Source of the DNA: JBJXGF01 sp046153015
GTDB taxonomy: Bacteria > Actinomycetota > Acidimicrobiia > Acidimicrobiales > CAIXPF01
DNA length: 30,541 nucleotides
Reading direction: 5' to 3'
NCBI GenBank assembly: GCA_046153015.1
Contig: JBJXGF010000188.1
Location: 1-30,541, forward strand
The notes beneath the pieces are model-generated. The model worked only from the letters and a program-made list of their open reading frames with translations, was not told the origin of the DNA and made no database searches. Positions 29,603 to 30,541 of this stretch are shown here, one piece after another. Every line of letters begins with the position of its first letter. The first letter of the stretch is position 1. Made by a program: the position numbers and the translations under genes.

Positions 29603-29859
29603 TTACGACGCGGCTCGCTGGGGTTGGTCGAGCAGGTGCGCGTTCTCGGCGACGGGCCCGCGCAGCGGTCGGACGTGCACGATGCCGTCGGTGATGTCGA
29701 CGACGAGCGCGACCGCGCGTGCCCGCCCGGAGCCGACCACGATGTGGCAACCGGGGCGCACCTTCTCCGGGTCAGGGCCTCGACGAGGAACGCCCACGGC
29801 AGGCCAGTGTCATCCATCGTGTTGAGGTCGACCACGAGGTCAACCGAGGGTCTAGTCAT
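29603..29859 (-). pseudogene. Conserved hypothetical protein of actinomycete type, broken by one frameshift
   Basis: From the ATG at 29859 the frame reads MTRPSVDLVVDLNTMDDTGL PWAFLVEA in two pieces, then fails near 29774-29778. The sense continues in the next frame as DPEKVRPGCHIVVGSGRARA, VALVVDITDGIVHVRPLRGP and VAENAHLLDQPQRAAS, ending at TAA 29603-29605. LDLNxxDDTGLPWxFLxEA, xxGxxxVVGSG and GIVHVRPLxGP recur together in short actinomycete proteins as I remember them, so the two pieces belong to one gene. One missing base (for example G to give CGTGAC) would restore about 85 residues. Function unknown. Its ATG overlaps the stop of the upstream gene (ATGA), so the two are coupled. Confidence 0.6.
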
Positions 29860-30272
29860 TCGGGCGCCTCCTCGGGCTCGTCCGGCCCATGGTATGGGTT
29901 CCGCCGTTGCTCGTGAACCGTGCCCGCCAACGCGGCGAGCCCGGAGTCGAGGTCGCCGTCGAACGCAACCGTCACGTGCGGCGTCCGGAAGGTCGGCACG
30001 ACCGAGAACCCCGCGGCCTCCAAATCGATGACCCGATACAGGGAAAGCTCGGGGAACCGGTCGAGCTGATCTGCGGCGAGGTCGTCGATTTCGGCGTCGT
30101 TGCGGGCATAGAACGCGGAGAGCCCCCACCGGCCCCAGTCCGGGTAGCGACGCCGGAACGTCAGCGCCTGGCGCCGCGATGTCGCCAGGTCGAGGTCGTC
30201 ACCCCGGACGACGATGATCGCGTCGGCCGGGAGCGCCGCCCGACGAACGCGCGGGACCTGCGGCTCAGCCAC
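29856..30272 (-). CDS. Conserved hypothetical protein, partner of the 29603-29859 gene
   Basis: A 138-residue soluble protein with no recognised domain. It contains ADAIIVVRGDDLDLATSRRQ, FRRRYPDWGRWGLSAFYARN, DLDRFPELSLYRVIDLEAAG (approximately, residues 65-88) and a C-terminal TPHVTVAFDGDLDSGLAALA followed by RRNPYHGPDEPEEAPE. The last part, a His-rich strand ending in NPYH, recurs in actinomycete proteins encoded beside the DDTGLPW family, as I recall. The pair is unstudied. Size, overlap and order would suit a two-component toxin-antitoxin-like or regulatory module, but no catalytic motif is visible. The ATG at 30272 is the first plausible start; no strong ribosome binding site is seen. 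Confidence 0.65.
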   Translation of the reverse strand: MAEPQVPRVRRAALPADAIIVVRGDDLDLATSRRQALTFRRRYPDWGRWGLSAFYARNDAEIDDLAADQLDRFPELSLYRVIDLEAAGFSVVPTFRTPHVTVAFDGDLDSGLAALAGTVHEQRRNPYHGPDEPEEAPE

Positions 30273-30299
30273 GTCGATGGACCGGTGCGGCCGGGGTCG

Positions 30300-30541
30300 T
30301 CACAGGCGGGCCTTGTCGAGCATGGCGATGAACGTCGGGCGCCGGCGGTGCTGCTCGCGCAATACCGCCACCCGAGCGTCGAACTCCGGAACCCGCCCGG
30401 CGGCGGTGGCGGCCCGGCGGGCGGCGGTCAGTGCGCGCACGGCGTCGCGATACGCGCTCTTGCCGGTCTCGACGAGCGCCGCGTCGGCGAGGCTCAGGTG
30501 CACACGCAACGCACCGGCCGGGTCGGTGGGCTCTCGTGCAT
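30300..30541 (-). CDS. C-terminal part of a hypothetical protein, cut by the window edge
   Basis: About 79 codons run leftward from the window end to TGA at 30300-30302 with no stop at the edge, so the N terminus lies outside. The visible part is helical and rich in Arg and Ala: LSLADAALVETGKSAYRDAV, RALTAARRAATAAGRVPEFD, ending VLREQHRRRPTFIAMLDKAR and Leu. This helical ending (LRxxHRRRPxxxxxLDKAxL) resembles C-terminal tails of some SWIM zinc-finger or related actinomycete proteins, but the match is too weak to name. It starts an apparent operon with the two genes downstream (27-base gap). Confidence 0.55.
   Translation of the reverse strand, partial: AREPTDPAGALRVHLSLADAALVETGKSAYRDAVRALTAARRAATAAGRVPEFDARVAVLREQHRRRPTFIAMLDKARL

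Noticed and set aside
29556..29606. Terminator between the membrane protein and the convergent small gene (AGGCGG...CCGCCT)
   Set aside because: The arms are only six bases and separated by 29 bases. TAAGGCCTTA at the end is palindromic but has no loop. Too weak to call.
1..30541. CRISPR arrays, rRNA and tRNA genes
   Set aside because: No regularly spaced repeats, rRNA-like stretches or tRNA cloverleaf signatures were recognised on either strand.

Overview
The window is very G+C-rich DNA (about 70% or more by eye). It is densely coding, with strong G/C at third codon positions, many GTG starts and frequent 1-4 nt gene overlaps. Family content (mycothiol-type TIGR03086 protein, LLM flavin oxidoreductase, two P450s, SNF2/SWIM pair, EamA, many TetR/MarR/ArsR regulators) and repeated leaderless-type promoters (TAnnnT, 6-7 nt, then ATG/GTG) point to an actinomycete-type chromosome (Actinomycetota). 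An acidimicrobial lineage would fit but cannot be proved from sequence alone. No rRNA, tRNA, CRISPR array, integrase or transposase is visible. No gene-free stretch exceeds 300 bases, except that 10810-11203 holds only two gene remnants.

Layout. 1-2047: a two-domain VOC protein, a small membrane protein and a PhyH dioxygenase. 2073-4606: a divergon with DUF899 and TIGR03086 proteins leftward, and ArsR, an SRPBCC protein and a TfoX-N protein rightward. It closes with a GGGGGC-N3-GCCCCC terminator. 4628-7544: UspA, divergent from a phosphoribosyltransferase/alpha-beta hydrolase fusion followed by a PRPP-synthetase homologue. 7655-10809: LLM monooxygenase plus SDR, then pirin. 10817-11198: a deletion scar joining the 3' ends of a LuxR regulator and an MMPL transporter. 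11204-15769: EamA transporter, then a SNF2 helicase/SWIM pair. 15868-18417: two convergent P450s of different type. 18599-19260: a FitAB-like toxin-antitoxin pair. 19290-21497: an SRPBCC-TetR operon with a phased operator array, then divergent YceI and MarR with twin operators. 21510-24577: membrane esterase, methyltransferase, MarR and VOC genes, all leftward. 24713-26798: a frameshifted hydrolase, an ankyrin-like remnant, a frameshifted SnoaL-like gene and a methyltransferase. 26836-29556: divergent TetR and a GT1 glycosyltransferase, with a membrane protein. 29603-30541: a leftward operon of three poorly known genes, one frameshifted and one cut by the window edge.

Most of the window is small oxidative, detoxifying or secondary-metabolic modules, each with its own local regulator. 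The strongest non-gene signals are operators: three palindromes spaced exactly 11 bp apart before the SRPBCC-TetR operon, two copies of TGCGTGC-N4-GCACGCA between yceI and marR, and a TGTAA-N8-TTACA site at arsR. Three genes between 24.7 and 29.9 kb each need one frame correction. That is either clustered decay or base-call error, and it should be settled before those genes are interpreted. No clearly new large system stands out. The best candidates for unstudied biology are the phosphoribosyltransferase-hydrolase/PRPP-synthetase/UspA cluster and the overlapping pair at 29603-30272.
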